Notes: generated from the sequence alone by a model not told the origin. DNA of 64,000 bases from Eubacterium sp. (GCA_022511265.1 JAFLRX010000005.1:1-64000), one strand, 5' to 3'. Positions 51,202 to 59,958 are shown, numbered from the stretch's first letter. Program-made: numbers and translations.

Positions 51202-51234
51202 ATATACCGCCGCCCCTGTGGGACGGCGGTATAT
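51202..51234 (-). terminator. Terminator of the che-GH5 operon
   Basis: Eleven-base stem ATATACCGCCG/CGGCGGTATAT plus inner CCC/GGG pairs, followed on the minus strand by T6, five bases past the GH5 stop. Confidence 0.9.
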
Positions 51235-51238
51235 GTTG

Positions 51239-53506
51239 TTACTTTGTTTTTGCGCTTATTGTTGCCCAGCCGCCGTAAAGGGCGGTGCTGCCGGACATCT
51301 TGTATGTCCTTACTCTGAAGTTGTAGGAGGTTGCCTTTTTCAGTCCGGTTATTCTCAGCTCGGTGACGGTGTTGTCGGTTATCTTGCCGACACGTACCCA
51401 TGTGCTGCCTACCTGCTGTTCTATGATATAGCCGTCCGCGCTGGTATTCTTTGTCCAGCCGATACGTATCGCGTCTGCTGCGGTGCCCTTTACGGTCAGC
51501 CCAGTAATAGGTCCGGGATATGTGCGCCAGCTGCCGGTGGTATAGCCGCTGTACAGTGCGGCGGTGCCACTCATCTTATACGACCTTACTCGGAAGCTGT
51601 ATGCATTGCCCGCCTTCAGCCCGCTGATGCGGTATTCGGCGGTTGAATTGTTGGTTATCTTGGCGATGCGGGTCCAGGTGTCGCCTACCTTCTGCTCGAC
51701 AATATAACCGTCCGCAGAAGTGTTTTTATCCCACGCTATGCGCAATGCGTCGCTTGCCCTGCCCTTAAGATAAAGTCCGGTTATACCCGACGGCTTGGTG
51801 TCATAGGTGCCGGTGGAATATGCGCTGTAATAAGCGGTGCCGCCCGATACTCTGTACGCCTTGATGCGGAAGCTGTATGCTGTGCCTGCCTTCAGTCCGT
51901 CGATACGGTACTCGGTGGTGGCATTGCTTGTCAGCTTTGCGATGCGGGTCCATTTGCCGCTTATCTGCTGCTCGATTATATAGCCGTCAGCCACGCTGCT
52001 CTTGTTCCAGCCGAGACGCAGAGCGTCTGCGGCTCTGCCCTTGAGATACAGTCCGCTGACGCTGGACATATATGTACGGTAGGTGCCGGTGGTGTATGCA
52101 CTGTACATTGCGGTGCTGCCGAACATCTTGTACGCCTTGACACGGAAGCTGTAATCGGTGTCAGCCTTTAATCCGCTGATACGGTATTCGGTGGTGGCGT
52201 TGCTTGTTATTTTCGCAATGCGGGTCCATGTGCTGCCGACCTTCTGCTCGATTATGTAACCGTCGGCGGAGGTGTTTTTGTTCCACGCTATGCGCAGCGC
52301 GTCGCTCGCCTTGCCCTTGAGGTAAAGTCCGGTGACATTAGCGGGCGGGGTGGGCGGCAGATAGTTCTGCACCATACGGTCAACAAAGTTTTTGTCGTAC
52401 CATGAGAGATTTTTTCTGTCAAGGTGTCCGTGTGCCTCGCCCTTGTCGCTGTTGTTGTAGGCGTTGTTATCCCACAGAACGCAGGGTATGCCGAGATCGG
52501 ACGCTTTGCCGAAAAAGTAGTCCGCCCATTTGAGACGCTCGCTCGCGTTGCCCTTGTTGGATGCGCTGGTCTCACCGATAACTACCGGGATATTCTTGGA
52601 TATGAACTTGGTGTTTAAGGTATCGAAGAGGTAGTCCACCTCGCTCTTCAGCGAGTCGGAGAATACAGATGTCCCGCTGCCGTTAAGGCAGAAGTTGTAC
52701 GGCGTATACGCATGTACAGAGACCATTAGGCGGTTGCTCGCGCTGTCGGTCGGCATCTTAAAGGTCGGTGTGGTGCAGCCGTCTATCGACGCGTCATAGC
52801 CGGGTACCATTATGCAGCGGTCGGCGTTGTTGCCGCCGGACGCCCTTATCACGTCAACCGAAGCCTGGTTAAGCTCGTTTATCACGCTTATCGCGTCTTT
52901 AACGTTAGCGTTGGGGCTGTTCACCGGGAACCACCATTCGTCGCTTGTTCCGACAAGGCGGGGTTCGTTCAGCGTCTCAAAAATGAGATGCTGGTCGTAA
53001 TTTTTAAATGTCGCGCTGACCTGTTTCCATATCGACTTTACAAAGTTCAGCGACTGGGTCTTGTACGCACTGCTGGGGTAATAATAGTTCTTATCGTTGT
53101 CGTGATGGATATTGAGTATTACATACATATCGTTGGCTATGCAATAATCAACGACCTCTTTTACCCTTGCCATCCAGGCGGAGTCTATCGTATAGTTAGA
53201 GCCGGAGGTGTGTCTACCCCACGAAACAGGTATTCTCACCGTGTTAAAGCCCTCTGCCTTTACAGCGTCAATCATCGCCTTTGTGGTCTTGGGGTTGCCC
53301 CATGAGGTCTCGCTGGAGACACCGCTGCCGCCGGTGGCGTCAAGGGTGTTGCCGAGGTTCCAGCCTGCGCCCATTTCTGCGGAGATCTGCTTTGCGGTCT
53401 TTCCGGTCAGAGCCGCAGAGGCAGGCTGCGAGGAAAGCGCTGTCAACGACATAAGCAAGATCACAAATGCCAGAGCAGCCAAAGATAATTTTCTGATTGC
53501 AGTCAT
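51239..53506 (-). CDS. Secreted GH5 endoglucanase with four FN3 modules
   Basis: The 755-residue protein has a Sec signal (cleavage likely after ASA, residue 31). A GH5 catalytic domain follows (about 35-380) with MGAGWNLGNTLDA, INIHHD-like LNIHHDND, acid/base Glu181 in FETLNEPR, VHAYTPYNF and nucleophile Glu312 in VVIGETSA. The pattern fits subfamily GH5_4, enzymes acting on cellulose, xyloglucan or glucomannan. A short proline hinge leads to four FN3 modules (389-755). No CBM, dockerin or anchor is present. It starts 36 bases after cheB, with GAAAGGA before the ATG, and no promoter or terminator between them, so it appears to be the last gene of the chemotaxis operon. Confidence 0.92.
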   Translation of the reverse strand: MTAIRKLSLAALAFVILLMSLTALSSQPASAALTGKTAKQISAEMGAGWNLGNTLDATGGSGVSSETSWGNPKTTKAMIDAVKAEGFNTVRIPVSWGRHTSGSNYTIDSAWMARVKEVVDYCIANDMYVILNIHHDNDKNYYYPSSAYKTQSLNFVKSIWKQVSATFKNYDQHLIFETLNEPRLVGTSDEWWFPVNSPNANVKDAISVINELNQASVDVIRASGGNNADRCIMVPGYDASIDGCTTPTFKMPTDSASNRLMVSVHAYTPYNFCLNGSGTSVFSDSLKSEVDYLFDTLNTKFISKNIPVVIGETSASNKGNASERLKWADYFFGKASDLGIPCVLWDNNAYNNSDKGEAHGHLDRKNLSWYDKNFVDRMVQNYLPPTPPANVTGLYLKGKASDALRIAWNKNTSADGYIIEQKVGSTWTRIAKITSNATTEYRISGLKADTDYSFRVKAYKMFGSTAMYSAYTTGTYRTYMSSVSGLYLKGRAADALRLGWNKSSVADGYIIEQQISGKWTRIAKLTSNATTEYRIDGLKAGTAYSFRIKAYRVSGGTAYYSAYSTGTYDTKPSGITGLYLKGRASDALRIAWDKNTSADGYIVEQKVGDTWTRIAKITNNSTAEYRISGLKAGNAYSFRVRSYKMSGTAALYSGYTTGSWRTYPGPITGLTVKGTAADAIRIGWTKNTSADGYIIEQQVGSTWVRVGKITDNTVTELRITGLKKATSYNFRVRTYKMSGSTALYGGWATISAKTK

Positions 53507-53542
53507 AATTTATTCCTTTCGTTTTAAGCGGCGTTGCCGCAA

Positions 53543-54112
53543 TTAGCCATTGATCAGCCCGCTCAGCAGGATAAATATTTCCTCCGGCGGCGCCTGTACG
53601 TCTACAGCACCCAGCTCATATGCCGCGCGCGGCATACCGTATACCACGCAAGACTCTTTATCCTGCGCAACGGTGGTACAGCCTGCCTGCTTCATCTCCA
53701 GCAGACCCTGTGCGCCGTCCTTGCCCATACCTGTCAGCAATACGCCTACCGTGTCCTTTTCGCCGAGCTTTGCCACCGACTGAAACAGCACATCTACCGA
53801 GGGGCAATGCCCCGATACCTTTTCGCCTGTGCCGACCTGAAGATAAAACCTGTCGCCGTCGCTTATCACCCTCAGCTGTCTGTCGGCGCGGGCGGTGACT
53901 ATCATTCCTTTTTCAAGGCGGTCGCCGTCGTCCGCCTCTTTCACACGCATTTTGCACACCTTTGACAGCCGCTCGGCATATATCGAGGTAAACATATCCG
54001 GCATATGCTGCACGATCACCACCGGCGGACAGTCGGCAGGCAGCCCCTTTACCACCTCGATTATCGCGTCGGTGCCGCCTGTGCTGGCGCCTATCGCTAT
54101 CAGCTTTATCAT
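53543..54112 (-). CDS. cheB: Chemotaxis methylesterase CheB, catalytic domain only
   Basis: CheB removes methyl groups from chemoreceptors. The 189-residue protein is only the methylesterase domain: IGASTGGTDAI with catalytic Ser10, VIVQHMP with His36 and LLTGMGKDGAQG with Asp132. The N-terminal receiver domain that normally controls CheB by phosphorylation is missing; the start is clear because the sequence opens directly with the first strand of the catalytic domain. It follows cheR by 25 bases. Confidence 0.93.
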   Translation of the reverse strand: MIKLIAIGASTGGTDAIIEVVKGLPADCPPVVIVQHMPDMFTSIYAERLSKVCKMRVKEADDGDRLEKGMIVTARADRQLRVISDGDRFYLQVGTGEKVSGHCPSVDVLFQSVAKLGEKDTVGVLLTGMGKDGAQGLLEMKQAGCTTVAQDKESCVVYGMPRAAYELGAVDVQAPPEEIFILLSGLING

Positions 54113-54137
54113 AAGATCAGCTCTTCCTGTTATGTCG

Positions 54138-54974
54138 TCAGTCTAACGGCTTGCGATAGACTGCGGGGGCAATGTACTCGAATTTCTTCATCTCTCTGGG
54201 TATCCCCTCAGAATGCCCGATAAACAGATATCCGCCGGGGCGCAGCACGTCATAAAACCGCTCCAGCAGCTTTGCCCGCGTTTCCTTTTCAAAATATATC
54301 ATCACATTACGGCAGAAGATAAGGTCAAACGGCTCTTTCTTGAACGGTATCTCGTCCATAAGGTTGAACATCTTGAAAATAACGCCGTCGCGTATCTCCT
54401 TTGATATCTTTATCCGCTCGCCGTCTACGTCGGTAAAGTATCTGTCCACCCAGCCGTCGGGCAGCTGTTGCGCGCTTTTCCTCGGATATACGCCGTTTTG
54501 CGCCGCGGCAAGAATTTTTACCGAAATGTCGGTGGCGAGTATGCGGGTGTCCCAATAATGCTTTTCCCGCCCGAGATATTCGCTGATGAACATTGCGGCG
54601 GTGTATGCCTCTTCCCCGCTGGAGCAGCCCGCGCTCCAGATACGCATACTGCGCTTTGCGCTGTTTTTGCGCACCATGTGCGGCAGCACAGTGTCGTTCA
54701 GAAATGTAAAATGCTCCGGCTCGCGCATAAAAAACGTATGGTTGGTGGTCAGGCTGTTTACCATCTGCTGCATCTCGCTGCCGCGCAGGTCCATAAAGCA
54801 ACGGTCGAGATATTCGGTATATCCGTTAAATCCGCGCTCGGTCAGCATGCTGCCCAGCCTGCCCTCTACCAGCGCGCGCTTTCCCTCAAGGTTTATCCCG
54901 TACGCGTCCTTTATATAGTTTACCAGCCTGTCAAAGTCTCTGTCGTCTATCCTCAGTACACCGTCCACGGTCAC
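54138..54974 (-). CDS. cheR: Chemotaxis protein methyltransferase CheR
   Basis: CheR methylates glutamates on chemoreceptors using SAM. The 278-residue protein has the N-terminal helical domain (about 10-80, with VEGRLGSMLTERGF) and the Rossmann domain with TTNHTFFMREPEHF, RIWSAGCSSGEEAYTAAM (SAM motif), ATDISVKIL and FDLIFCRNVMIYF. It starts with GTG and overlaps the cheW stop by four bases. It lies between cheW and cheB in an operon. Confidence 0.95.
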   Translation of the reverse strand: MTVDGVLRIDDRDFDRLVNYIKDAYGINLEGKRALVEGRLGSMLTERGFNGYTEYLDRCFMDLRGSEMQQMVNSLTTNHTFFMREPEHFTFLNDTVLPHMVRKNSAKRSMRIWSAGCSSGEEAYTAAMFISEYLGREKHYWDTRILATDISVKILAAAQNGVYPRKSAQQLPDGWVDRYFTDVDGERIKISKEIRDGVIFKMFNLMDEIPFKKEPFDLIFCRNVMIYFEKETRAKLLERFYDVLRPGGYLFIGHSEGIPREMKKFEYIAPAVYRKPLD

Positions 54975-55501
54975 ACCAACGGCTCGGGGGTGCGGTCGCC
55001 CAGCAGTCTTTCTACGTCCAGCACCAGATTTACGCCGTCCTCCGTCTCAACGATATACTTTATGAATTTATCCGCGTTGACATTCATCGCGTCGGGTGTT
55101 GCCGACATATTGCTCTCCCTTACAGGCAGCACGTCCGACACGCTGTCCGCGATAAGTCCCACCGTCATATCCAATGCGTTGACGATTATCACGCAGGTGC
55201 GGTCGGTGTATGCTGTCTCCGGCTTGTTAAAGCGGGTACGCATATTCATCACCGGCACTATCTTACTGCGCACGTTGATTATGCCCTTTATGTACTCCGG
55301 TACGGCAGGCACAACGGTGATGTGGGGTATCTCTATTATCTCGGTGACATACTCTATCTCTATCGCATAGGTCTGCTCTGCCACCTTAAAGGTCAGCACC
55401 TTTGATATCTCTTTATCATAGTCTTCCTGCTGCGCCAGCTGCGCCTTCATACGCAGGTCGAGCAGCTCTTCAAAGGTATCCATCGGTTTTTCCGTCGGCA
55501 T
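54971..55501 (-). CDS. cheW: Chemotaxis coupling protein CheW
   Basis: CheW links chemoreceptors to CheA. The 176-residue protein has a short helical N-terminal extension (about 1-35) and then the SH3-like CheW fold: VLTFKVAEQTYAIEIEYVTEII, YIKGIINVRSKIVPVMNMR with the conserved NxRG-like turn, and a closing ILPV-like LPVRES. It follows cheA by 13 bases and overlaps cheR. Confidence 0.94.
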   Translation of the reverse strand: MPTEKPMDTFEELLDLRMKAQLAQQEDYDKEISKVLTFKVAEQTYAIEIEYVTEIIEIPHITVVPAVPEYIKGIINVRSKIVPVMNMRTRFNKPETAYTDRTCVIIVNALDMTVGLIADSVSDVLPVRESNMSATPDAMNVNADKFIKYIVETEDGVNLVLDVERLLGDRTPEPLV

Positions 55502-55514
55502 AATATCCTCCGTA

Positions 55515-57584
55515 TCAGTCTGTATTTATCAGATTATTTACGTCAATTATCAGCGAGATGCTGCCGTCGCCCATTATCGTACAGCCGGACAGACCCTGCT
55601 GCTTGATATTGTATCGGCTCAAAAATTTCGGGAACGGCTTTACCACCACCGGCTGCTCGCCTATCAGCTTATCCGCGAACAGGCATATGTCCTTGCCGCC
55701 CGCTTTGACTACAAGTAAAATGCCCTGTTTCAGGTCGGTGACATCGGTCTGCATTTTAAATTTTTCATGCAGCCGCAGTATCGGATAGCAGGTGCCGCGT
55801 ATCATTATCATCTCGCCGCTTTCGGTGTCAGTCAGCAGGCGGTTTTCGTTGACCATAAGGCTCTCCCGCACCGAGGATATTGGCACGGTCAGCACGGTGT
55901 CGCCCACCTGCAATTTCATACCGTCAACTATAGCGAGCGTCAGCGGTATCTTTATGATAAAGCTTGTGCCCTTGCCCTCTTCACTCTCAACGGTGAGGGT
56001 GCCGCCTATCTGCTCGATATTGCTCTTTACCACGTCCATACCAACGCCGCGGCCGGAATATTCGGTCACCTGCTCGTTGGTGGAAAAGCCGGGCAGCAAT
56101 ATCATATTAAGTATCTCTTTAGCGGAATAATCCTCAGCGGGGCGTGACAGCATGCCGTTTTTCTGTGCCTTGGCAAGCACCTTTTTCTTATCTATTCCCG
56201 CGCCGTCGTCGCTGACTGTGATTATTACCTCACCTGAGGCGTTGCGCGCCGCCAGCTTTACGTATGCCTTGGCGGGCTTGCCCTTTGCTATACGCTCGTC
56301 GACGGTGTCCTCTATTCCGTGGTCCATACAGTTGCGGACAAGGTGCATCAGCGGGTCGTTCAGCATATCGACAATGCTCTTGTCCACCTCGGTGTTTTCA
56401 CCCTCTAATATCAGCTCCGCGTCCTTGTTCAGCTTGACCTTCATGTCGCGGACAACACGCCCCATTTTCTGGAACACGCCCGCCAGCGGCACCATGCGTA
56501 TCGACATAACGGTGTCCTGCAATTCGTCAGTCAGCTTTCTCAGCTGTCTTGCCGCCTTGGAAAAGTTCTCCAGTTTCAGTCCCTCAAGGTCGGGGTTGGC
56601 GGTCACCATAGACTCGGTGGTGATTATCTCGCCCACTATGTCATGCAGCAGATCCAGCTTGGCAAGGTTTACGCTGATAAGGCTTTGCTTTTGTCCGCTG
56701 CCTGCCGCCTTTTTTATCTCCTCCTGCGTCTTTTGCGCGGCGGATTTTTCCGCTTTGGGTGCGGGGGTGCTTTCCGGCTTAGTCTCTTCCGGCTTGGCTT
56801 CTGCCTGCACGGGTGCGGACGGCTCGGATTTTGTATTTACCACCTCGTAGGATTCGACATTCACCGCATCCTCGATAAGCGTTAAAATATCCTCGTTGGT
56901 TACCTCTGTCGCCCTGAACACCACGATAAAACCGTTTTCTATGATATCCTTTGCGGTGTCGGCATTGGTCTCTACATCAGGCGGAACGCACGCCAGTATC
57001 TCTGCGTCGTCCTTTATCTTGTTAAGCAGCAGGAAAGCGCGGAGGTTTTCCATACCGCAGCCCGCCTCAAAATGTACTCTGACGGTCATTGCGCCGTCTG
57101 CGGCACTTTCGGGCGGCAGCTCGCCGCTGCCTGTTGCCGCCGCGGGGGCTGCGCCGCCGTCTTCCATCGCCTTCAGCTGCTTTGCGGCACTCTCAAGGCG
57201 GGAGATGATATCCGAAAAATCGGTCGGCTCAAAGTCCTCGGGACTGGACTGTATTATGTCTATCTCCGCCTTATACAGGTCGGAGACGGTGAATATCAGC
57301 TCGTACACAAACTGCGCGTCCTTTACCAGCTCCGGCTTTTCACGGATGATAAAGAACAGGTCCTCGCCCTTGTGCGCTATCTTTTGCAGATTGTCAAAGC
57401 CCATCATCGCTGACGAGCCCTTTATCGTGTGCATTATGCGGAACACCTCGTTGATGTCCTCTTCGATAAAAGTATTTGCGCCTTCGGTGCGTATAAGTAT
57501 CTCGTCCAACTGCTCTAACATCGAGCCGGTCTCAAATATGTACATATCCAGCATGGATTCCATGCCGGGTTCTATTTTTGCCAT
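55515..57584 (-). CDS. cheA: Chemotaxis histidine kinase CheA
   Basis: CheA is the kinase that passes receptor signals to CheY. The 689-residue protein has the Hpt domain (P1, with phospho-His52 in RIMHTIKGSSAMMGF), a P2-like region (about 165-255) and a Glu/Pro/Lys linker. The dimerisation domain P3 follows, then the kinase core with LMHLVRNCMDHGIED (N box), VSDDGAGID (G1) and GRGVGMDVVKSN (G2), and a C-terminal CheW-like domain. It leads the cheA-cheW-cheR-cheB-GH5 operon. No cheY, receptor or flagellar gene is visible in the window. Confidence 0.96.
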   Translation of the reverse strand: MAKIEPGMESMLDMYIFETGSMLEQLDEILIRTEGANTFIEEDINEVFRIMHTIKGSSAMMGFDNLQKIAHKGEDLFFIIREKPELVKDAQFVYELIFTVSDLYKAEIDIIQSSPEDFEPTDFSDIISRLESAAKQLKAMEDGGAAPAAATGSGELPPESAADGAMTVRVHFEAGCGMENLRAFLLLNKIKDDAEILACVPPDVETNADTAKDIIENGFIVVFRATEVTNEDILTLIEDAVNVESYEVVNTKSEPSAPVQAEAKPEETKPESTPAPKAEKSAAQKTQEEIKKAAGSGQKQSLISVNLAKLDLLHDIVGEIITTESMVTANPDLEGLKLENFSKAARQLRKLTDELQDTVMSIRMVPLAGVFQKMGRVVRDMKVKLNKDAELILEGENTEVDKSIVDMLNDPLMHLVRNCMDHGIEDTVDERIAKGKPAKAYVKLAARNASGEVIITVSDDGAGIDKKKVLAKAQKNGMLSRPAEDYSAKEILNMILLPGFSTNEQVTEYSGRGVGMDVVKSNIEQIGGTLTVESEEGKGTSFIIKIPLTLAIVDGMKLQVGDTVLTVPISSVRESLMVNENRLLTDTESGEMIMIRGTCYPILRLHEKFKMQTDVTDLKQGILLVVKAGGKDICLFADKLIGEQPVVVKPFPKFLSRYNIKQQGLSGCTIMGDGSISLIIDVNNLINTD

Positions 57585-57614
57585 ACTGTTCCGCCCTTCC
57601 GATTTTATTATGTC

Positions 57615-57628
57615 AGCGCATATGCGCT
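57615..57628. promoter_or_regulatory. Perfect 14-base palindrome upstream of cheA
   Basis: AGCGCATATGCGCT lies about 30-45 bases before cheA. TTGACT precedes it on the minus strand but no -10 stands at a normal distance. It may be a repressor or activator site. Confidence 0.45.
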
Positions 57629-57690
57629 AAAAAAGTCAAAACTACCCTATATTAATATAATACACTAAATCGTATGGAAAATCAAGTGGA

Positions 57691-57725
57691 AAATGAAAAA
57701 AGCCGCGCTGCGGCTTTTTTCATTT
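57691..57725. terminator. Terminator of the Nudix gene
   Basis: Sixteen-base stem AAATGAAAAAAGCCGC/GCGGCTTTTTTCATTT with loop GCT. It directly follows the Nudix stop and separates it from the che operon. Confidence 0.88.
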
Positions 57726-58249
57726 TATTCATTTTTCGTAAACGTCCCTCTTTGGTTTCTCATAAAGAACAACAGACGGATGATCTCCTTATGATACGGG
57801 ATAAATATACCCTCGTCTATCATTGCGATTATCTCGTCGGCGGTCGCCCATTTCACCGTCTTGACCTCCTCGGGCTGGAGTGTCAGCTTGTCTATGTCAA
57901 GGTCGGCATGCACCGTATAGATATCGTCAAAGCCCTCGTCATAGTGTATGGTTATCACCGGGCGGGCATTTTCAAAACTGATATCCGCGCCCAGCTCTTC
58001 CAGCGTCTCGCGGTGCGCGGCAGAGGTGCTTGTGTCTCCCGCGACGGCAGAGCCGCCGACAGACACATCCCACATTCCCGACCAGCCGGCCTTAAACGGC
58101 TGACGCTGCTGTATCAGCATCTTCCCCTCAGAGTTGAATATGCAGACGTGTACCGCAAGATGATAATACCCCGCGGGGATAGGCTCGCCGCGGGGGATGG
58201 TTTTACCTGTCCTCTCCCGCTCGGCGGTGTATAGGTCGAATATTTCCAT
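57725..58249 (-). CDS. Nudix hydrolase
   Basis: The 174-residue protein has the Nudix box GSAVAGDTSTSAAHRETLEE plus LGA, with Asp in place of the usual first Glu but REx2EELG intact. The N-terminal EIFDLYTAERERTGKTIPRG is typical of the YfcD/isopentenyl-diphosphate-isomerase-like branch that hydrolyses nucleoside diphosphate derivatives. The ATG lies a short distance after the hairpin at 58287-58312. Substrate unknown. Confidence 0.88.
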   Translation of the reverse strand: MEIFDLYTAERERTGKTIPRGEPIPAGYYHLAVHVCIFNSEGKMLIQQRQPFKAGWSGMWDVSVGGSAVAGDTSTSAAHRETLEELGADISFENARPVITIHYDEGFDDIYTVHADLDIDKLTLQPEEVKTVKWATADEIIAMIDEGIFIPYHKEIIRLLFFMRNQRGTFTKNE

Positions 58250-58286
58250 AATATATCACTCCTTTGCTTTCTCACAATTATGTAAA

Positions 58287-58312
58287 CGGGATACCCTGCT
58301 TCGGGTATCCCG
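58287..58312 (-). terminator. Terminator of the aldo/keto reductase gene
   Basis: Ten-base perfect stem CGGGATACCC/GGGTATCCCG with a six-base loop; the T-run after it on the minus strand is weak. Confidence 0.7.
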
Positions 58313-58320
58313 CCGATCTA

Positions 58321-59445
58321 TTATTCTTCAAACTGCTCCGCGCACGCCTTTAGCCGCGCGATAACGTCTATCTGCTGGGGGCAGGCACTTTCGCACTGGC
58401 CGCATTCGATACAGTCAGAGGCTTTGCCCCTGTCGGTGGTCGAAATGGTATATTCACGTCTGCCGCGGAATGCCTCGTTGCCCCTTTGATGATTTGCCAC
58501 ATGGAATATCTCAGGTATCGGGATATTCATCGGGCAGCCGTCGGTGCAATAATGGCATGCCGTGCAGGGTATCGACGCGTCCCCGTTCAACGCTGACTGC
58601 GCCCTCAGGATGACCGCCTGCTCGTCGTCAGACAGCGACTTGAAATCCTTCATATACGAGAGGTTGTCCTTCATCTGCTCGATATTGGACATACCCGAAA
58701 GCACTGTGATAATGCCGTCCAACGACGCGGCATAGCGTATCGCCCAGGACGCTGTCGACGCGTCGGGGTTTGCCGCCTTTAATATCTCTTTTACCTTGGG
58801 TATGGGGTCAGCCAGCGCGCCGCCCTTGACAGGCTCCATAATGGTGATGGATTTGCCGTGTTTTCTTGCTATCTCATAGCACTCGCGGGACGCTACGCCC
58901 GGGTTTTCCCAGTCGGCGTAGTTTATTTGCAACTGTACAAAATCCACGTCGGGATGGTCGGTCAGCAGCTCTTCCAGCAGTGCGGGGTCGGCATGGAAAG
59001 AAAAGCCGTAGTATTTGATAAGCCCCTTTGCCTTCTGCTCTTTAACAAAATCCCATATATGATATTCGTCGTAAATCTTATAGTTGCCGCGCTGTAACGC
59101 GTGAAGGAGATAATAATCAAAATAGCCCGCGCCGGTGCGCTCGAGACTGGTGTAAAACTGCTGCTTTGCTTTTTCCTCACTGTGGTCGCCCATCCATGCG
59201 CACAGCTTGGTGCATAAAGTATAACTCTCGCGAGGATAGCGGTCTACCAACGCCGCCCGTGCCGCCTTTTCCGACTCACCTCCGTCATAAACATAAGCGG
59301 TGTCAAAGTATGTAAGACCTGCGTCCATAAACATATCGACCATCTCTTTTGTCTGCTCGATGTCTATTTTGCCGTCCGCCAGCTTGGGCAGACGCATAAG
59401 CCCAAAGCCCAGCTTGGGCGTGTTTTCTCCGAAATAACGTTCCAT
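58321..59445 (-). CDS. Aldo/keto reductase with C-terminal 2[4Fe-4S] domain
   Basis: The 374-residue protein has the AKR barrel: LGFGLMRLP, GLTYFDTAYVYDGGESE with catalytic Asp and Tyr, TKLCAW with Lys, LLHALQRG with His. A ferredoxin-like C-terminal part follows, with two cluster motifs, IPCTACHYCTDGCPMNI (about 290-306) and DCIECGQCESACPQQI (about 343-358). This fusion is common in anaerobic Clostridia and suggests electron transfer from ferredoxin; the substrate is unknown. It lies 67 bases after the VOC gene. Confidence 0.92.
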   Translation of the reverse strand: MERYFGENTPKLGFGLMRLPKLADGKIDIEQTKEMVDMFMDAGLTYFDTAYVYDGGESEKAARAALVDRYPRESYTLCTKLCAWMGDHSEEKAKQQFYTSLERTGAGYFDYYLLHALQRGNYKIYDEYHIWDFVKEQKAKGLIKYYGFSFHADPALLEELLTDHPDVDFVQLQINYADWENPGVASRECYEIARKHGKSITIMEPVKGGALADPIPKVKEILKAANPDASTASWAIRYAASLDGIITVLSGMSNIEQMKDNLSYMKDFKSLSDDEQAVILRAQSALNGDASIPCTACHYCTDGCPMNIPIPEIFHVANHQRGNEAFRGRREYTISTTDRGKASDCIECGQCESACPQQIDVIARLKACAEQFEE

Positions 59446-59512
59446 ATTTACCTCCTGCGGTTATCAGGTCAATTTCTCGTATTGTAACATAATTTTAACG
59501 CAATGTCAAGAT

Positions 59513-59896
59513 TTACTCGGTCAGCTCTATCAGGTTATCCTCAAACCCGCGGATACAGCTCTCATAATATCCGTCGCCCGTCACCCTCGGTCCGCTGACA
59601 ACTGCATATCCGTCATTTCTGAGCCGCTCGGTCAAGCTGTCAACAGCTTCACGGCTGCCAAGGCTGAAAGCTATATGGATATAGCCTGTCTGCAAAAGCT
59701 CTTTTTGCTTATCAGCAACATCGGGTCTTGTCATCAGCTCTATCCTCGACCCGTCATCAATCACAATAAAATAAGATTGAAAGCCTGTTTTCGTATTGTG
59801 ATACATCTGATTGGACGTTGCCCCGAAATACTGAATAAAAAACTCTTTTGCTTTTTCAAGGTCGTTTACATACATTGCGATATGGTCTATTTTCAT
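59513..59896 (-). CDS. VOC-family (glyoxalase/dioxygenase fold) protein
   Basis: The 127-residue protein begins MKIDHIAMYVNDLEKAKEFF, the standard VOC opening with a metal-binding His, has HIAFSLGSREAVD in the middle with the second His, and ends GNxIELxE-like EDNLIELTE with the metal-binding Glu. Members include lactoylglutathione lyase and epoxide-resistance enzymes; function here is open. CAGGAGACTG precedes the ATG. Confidence 0.9.
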   Translation of the reverse strand: MKIDHIAMYVNDLEKAKEFFIQYFGATSNQMYHNTKTGFQSYFIVIDDGSRIELMTRPDVADKQKELLQTGYIHIAFSLGSREAVDSLTERLRNDGYAVVSGPRVTGDGYYESCIRGFEDNLIELTE

Positions 59897-59921
59897 ATTC
59901 AGTCTCCTGTTATTTTAACTC

Positions 59922-59952
59922 AAAAAGGCTGTTGCACCGCAACAGCCTTTTT
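59922..59952. terminator. Terminator of the transcarboxylase operon
   Basis: Fourteen-base perfect stem AAAAAGGCTGTTGC/GCAACAGCCTTTTT with loop ACC, right after the oadA stop. Confidence 0.93.
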
Positions 59953-59958
59953 CCACTT

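Noticed and set aside
48509-53506. Cellulosomal dockerin or cohesin in the GH5 or LRR protein
   Set aside because: No paired calcium-binding dockerin repeats are present; all repeats are FN3, and the last domain of the LRR protein has no dockerin pattern.
57585-57672. SigD-type flagellar promoter before cheA
   Set aside because: I found no TAAA box with GCCGATAA at the required distance.
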